DNA of 46,192 bases from NCBI GenBank assembly GCA_964017145.1, contig CAXHKQ010000068.1:1-46192 (forward strand), given 5' to 3'. The notes beneath the pieces were generated by a model. It was not told the origin of the DNA and ran no database searches. It saw nothing but the letters and a program-made list of their open reading frames with translations. Position 1 is the first letter of the stretch. Each line of letters begins with the position of its first letter. This stretch comes from Agrocybe praecox. Lineage: Eukaryota > Basidiomycota > Agaricomycetes > Agaricales > Agrocybaceae. This document shows positions 43,811-46,192 of this stretch, in pieces. A program made the translations under genes and the position numbers.

Positions 43811-44079
43811 TAGACGTCATGATACACTTTTGGGCGCTGCGCTATTTTTGATATTTTGTAATTATTTTTTCGCACTATATTTACTTTACATATATATGTT
43901 GTAGCCTAGATTAGATTAGATATAAAAAAAAAAGCGAACTGTTTAATTTGTTTTGAGGCAGTTCTTCCCAATTTGGCACTTATTACCATTTTGGTAAATC
44001 CTTCAAAGACATATGAAATTTGATTTTATTTTTGTAGAATACATTTTATTTATTAATTAGTGGTACCTACGCGCTCATT

Positions 44080-44400
44080 GGTGCTAGGCGTTGGTGGCTA
44101 TGCGCTCGCTGGTGGATACCCTCCTCATCCTCGTCGTGGTCGTAGCTGGTCACCCTCGTCGCCCTCGCCCTCGCCGTCGTGGTCGTCCGCGTCATAGGTG
44201 GTCACCCTCGTGATGGTCGTCCTCCTCCTAGTTGTGGGTGGTCACCTGCGTCGTTGTGGTCATCGTCCTCCTCGTGGTGGTGGTCCCGCGTCGTGGGCGG
44301 TCACCCATCGTGGTCGTCCTCCTCGTCCTCCTCGTGGTGGTCGTGCCAGTCGTGGTCGTCCTTGTTGGCTCTTCGTTGCCGTTGTCGTTGGTGTCCCGTC
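44080..44400. repeat. GTC/GTGG-rich low-complexity tract
   Basis: Runs of TCGTGGTCGTCCTCCTCGTC-like sequence. Open frames on both strands are compositional. Polarity is opposite to the tract at 4020-4335. Confidence 0.6.
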
Positions 44401-44433
44401 GTCATCGCTATATCGTAATCTTTATCGTAAAAA

Positions 44434-44610
44434 CAGCCCACATCCCTGAAAAGAGGGGAGGGGCTAGGTACAGTAGGCTGACGATGGTGGTGGATGACAA
44501 GAAAGAAATCAACCATCGATTGGTTGATTTCTTCCAAATCCGGCACGTTCTCACGCCGGCCCGGTCTATAACCGGGTCGAGCTCATCGTCGAGCACGACG
44601 ACGGCGAGGC
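44434..44610 (+). repeat. Hairpin module H, copy 2 (left arm of an inverted pair)
   Basis: Stem 1 is AAGAAATCAACCA (44503-44515) with TGGTTGATTTCTT (44521-44533) around TCGAT, a perfect 13-bp stem. Stem 2 is CCCGGT/ACCGGG around CTATA-type loop near 44560-44576. It is the inverted counterpart of 45085-45262, about 475 bp of AT-rich DNA lying between. Confidence 0.75.
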
Positions 44611-44619
44611 CACATAACA

Positions 44620-45060
44620 TATTACGTAGTTGTAAACTTATAATAAATATCATAAAATTATTAGAAGCTAATTAGTGTTTAAAAAAAAGAACATTCTTCT
44701 ATGTTTTCCATAAAAAACATTGAAAACATAGTTTATATAGCGAGCGTGCTGATTTCGGTTCGACAGGTGAAGAAAATACTTCATATTCTCAATGAAAAAT
44801 TGGGAATTTTATCTAAATTAGAGTACTACGTAGTACAAGTACACTATGTTTGTTTAAATCTCAAAAAAAAATGGGCATCAGAGAATGTTATGAGGACGCT
44901 ATTCATTAATGCACGAAAAATGCATCCAGTTGAAAGGCGAGCATATGTACTTTTCAAACCGATGAACATTCAATGCGATATTATCAGTTATTTTTTGATA
45001 TTTTTCAGCAAATGTAATTTTATTGGCTATATTAACCTATTGTACAATTTAATTTAAGCT
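44620..45060. other. AT-rich spacer between inverted H modules
   Basis: A plus-strand frame of 118 codons (44701-45057) runs through it, rich in Ile/Tyr/Leu as AT-rich DNA would give. No family recognised; probably not a gene. The flanking inverted modules make this look like the interior of a non-autonomous element. Confidence 0.35.
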
Positions 45061-45084
45061 TACCATTCCCAGAAACCTTCTCGT

Positions 45085-45262
45085 CGTCGAGCAGAGCGAC
45101 GAGCTCGAACCGGCTATGAGCCGGACCGGTGTGGGAAAGGCCCGATTTGGACAGAAATGAACCAACGCCCGTTCATTTCTTCCTTATCACCGCCCATCAC
45201 CCACGCCGGCACTCAGCACCTAGCCTCTCCCCTCACCACAGGGATGTGGGCAGTGCCTGGCA
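45085..45262 (-). repeat. Hairpin module H, copy 3 (right arm of the inverted pair)
   Basis: On the plus strand AGAAATGAAC (45153-45162) and GTTCATTTCT (45171-45180) form stem 1, and CCGGCT/AGCCGG near 45111-45125 forms stem 2. Sequence is nearer to copy 1 than to copy 2. Confidence 0.75.
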
Positions 45263-45720
45263 AGGTGTGAGGCACGAACAACAACGACCACGGGGCGAAC
45301 GACGAATGAACAACAACAAACGACAACGTCACACAGGGGACGAGGTGCGCGAACGAGCTTAGCTCTCGTTCCCGCTGCTGACTCTCCCTCGTGCATCGCA
45401 GCACCACGTTTAGCCCCTCCCCTCCATGTAGGGATGTGGGTGGTCCTCACCACCGACGACGAAACAACAACGACCACGGCGAACGACCGCGAACGACGAT
45501 GTCAAACAGGGGACGAGGCGCGCGAACGAGACTAGCTCTCGTTCCCGCTGCTGACTCTCCCTCCTGCATCGCACTACCACGTCCAGCCCTTCCCCTCGAT
45601 GCAGGGATGTGGGTTGTCCTCACTGCCGACGACGACGACGCCAAGGACAGCACCTGACCCCTCCCCTCGATGCAAGGATGTGGACGGTCCTCACCGCTGC
45701 CATCGACGACGACAGGAGTT
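45239..45720. repeat. Tandem repeat, about 175-bp GC-rich unit
   Basis: AGGGATGTGGGYNGTSCTC-type segments recur at about 45241, 45430, 45602 and 45674. Between them GGGGACGAGGYGCGCGAACG (45335 and 45511) and CTCTCGTTCCCGCTGCTGAC (45364 and 45537) repeat with a spacing of about 173-176 bp. It continues the end of hairpin module copy 3, so it may be an expanded module end. Confidence 0.7.
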
Positions 45721-45764
45721 CGCCCCTACCCCTCTCGACTCGTGTGGGCGGTGCCTAGGGCCAC

Positions 45765-46192
45765 CTGTATCAGTCACTTGATGTCTTCAAAGTATGGTAG
45801 TTGCCACACTTAGTGCATATATCCAGAATGGTACCTACCAGGCCTGGCAGTTGCCAGCCCCATCTGTTTCACTGTCCAATATTCCTGACTGGTCATGTGC
45901 TGTGACTGGTTGTTACTGATTGCATCAAAATCAAAAGCATGACTTTTTGCTTGCCTCTATTTACACATTCAGGGTCCATTGCCACAATTTTATGGCCTCA
46001 AATACAAACAAATAATAAATAAAGCATGATTAGCCACCAACACACCCAAATAACAAACAACTGAGGACTTAAGTGATATCACACCCCAAACATCTGAATA
46101 AGGCAAGTGGACTTTGGATTTTGAGATTTTGCATAAAGGCCCATCAACGTATAATGATGGCAACCAAGACAAGACCAAATAAGATCAAATCT
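45765..46192 (+). mobile_element. TIR element C, cut by the window end
   Basis: Starts CTGTATCAGTCACTTGATG, then GGTAGTTGCCAC, GTGCATATATCCAG and GGCAGTTGCCAGCCCC. The interior matches element B in the same orientation (GCATCAAAATCAAAAGCATG, TTTTGCTTGCCTCTATTTAC, ACAAACAAATAATAAATAAA, and GACCAAATAAGATCAAATCT at the very end). The right half lies outside the window. Confidence 0.7.

Noticed and set aside
44701..45057. 118-codon plus-strand frame
   Set aside because: AT-rich DNA between inverted modules, Ile/Tyr/Leu-rich, no splice or family support.

Overview
The window looks like a transposon-dominated (probably heterochromatic) stretch of a basidiomycete fungus, most likely an Agaricomycete. 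Indicators are a Plavaka transposase with a C2H2 finger, a KDZ transposase with its CxC2-type cysteine cluster, an Ndc10/Crypton-like tyrosine recombinase, a chromodomain Ty3/gypsy element, a LINE 3' end, and many 49-60 bp GT-AG introns. There is no bacterial-style gene organisation, rRNA or CRISPR. Family names rest on recalled family motifs; no database search was possible.

Layout. 1-2407: tandem and satellite repeats (three 163-bp units, a GATA pentamer array, an AAATGTTT cluster with a hairpin). 2408-8285: a terminal-inverted-repeat element split by a 5.17-kb element that has its own 47-bp inverted repeats and a 3-bp target duplication (TAT). 8290-9900: low-complexity DNA, a tRNA-like Pol III unit and repeat fragments. 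10351-19183: a multi-exon gene on the minus strand whose first exon is interrupted by a complete 7.45-kb Ty3/gypsy chromovirus (11701-19147, LTRs 332 bp, target duplication CTGAG). 19249-19686: a 438-bp solo LTR (duplication ATACC) just upstream of that gene's start. 19.7-22.9 kb: gene remnants and a second intact TIR element (21013-21752). 22.9-28.2 kb: a Plavaka transposase (plus) between two minus-strand genes. 28.66-29.12 kb: LINE C-terminus. 30.6-32.8 kb: decayed Ndc10/Crypton-like recombinase. 33.4-33.8 kb: Tc1/mariner-type end. 34.6-37.5 kb: repeats. 37.5-38.5 kb: an orphan 322-aa ORF. 39.56-43.40 kb: an eight-exon KDZ transposase gene that reads open through all splices (1150 aa). 43.4-46.2 kb: GC-rich repeats with a structured hairpin module and the start of a third TIR element.

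Common theme. The decayed elements carry the same scar. All six differences between the two gypsy LTRs are CpG versus TpG/CpA, and the premature stops in gypsy, Plavaka, LINE and Ndc10-like reading frames are almost all TGA, several at positions where an arginine (CGA) is expected. A catalytic-motif Arg of the recombinase reads Cys (TGT, from CGT). This points to cytosine methylation at CpG followed by deamination. The KDZ gene and the 271-aa gene next to Plavaka have escaped it.

Most distinctive items: a self-priming retrotransposon (the primer-binding site is complementary over 13 nt to the predicted 5' end of its own transcript); an extra third ORF ending in a second CCHC zinc knuckle; a hairpin module present three times with compensatory base changes; and a modular terminal motif seen at ten places in the window.
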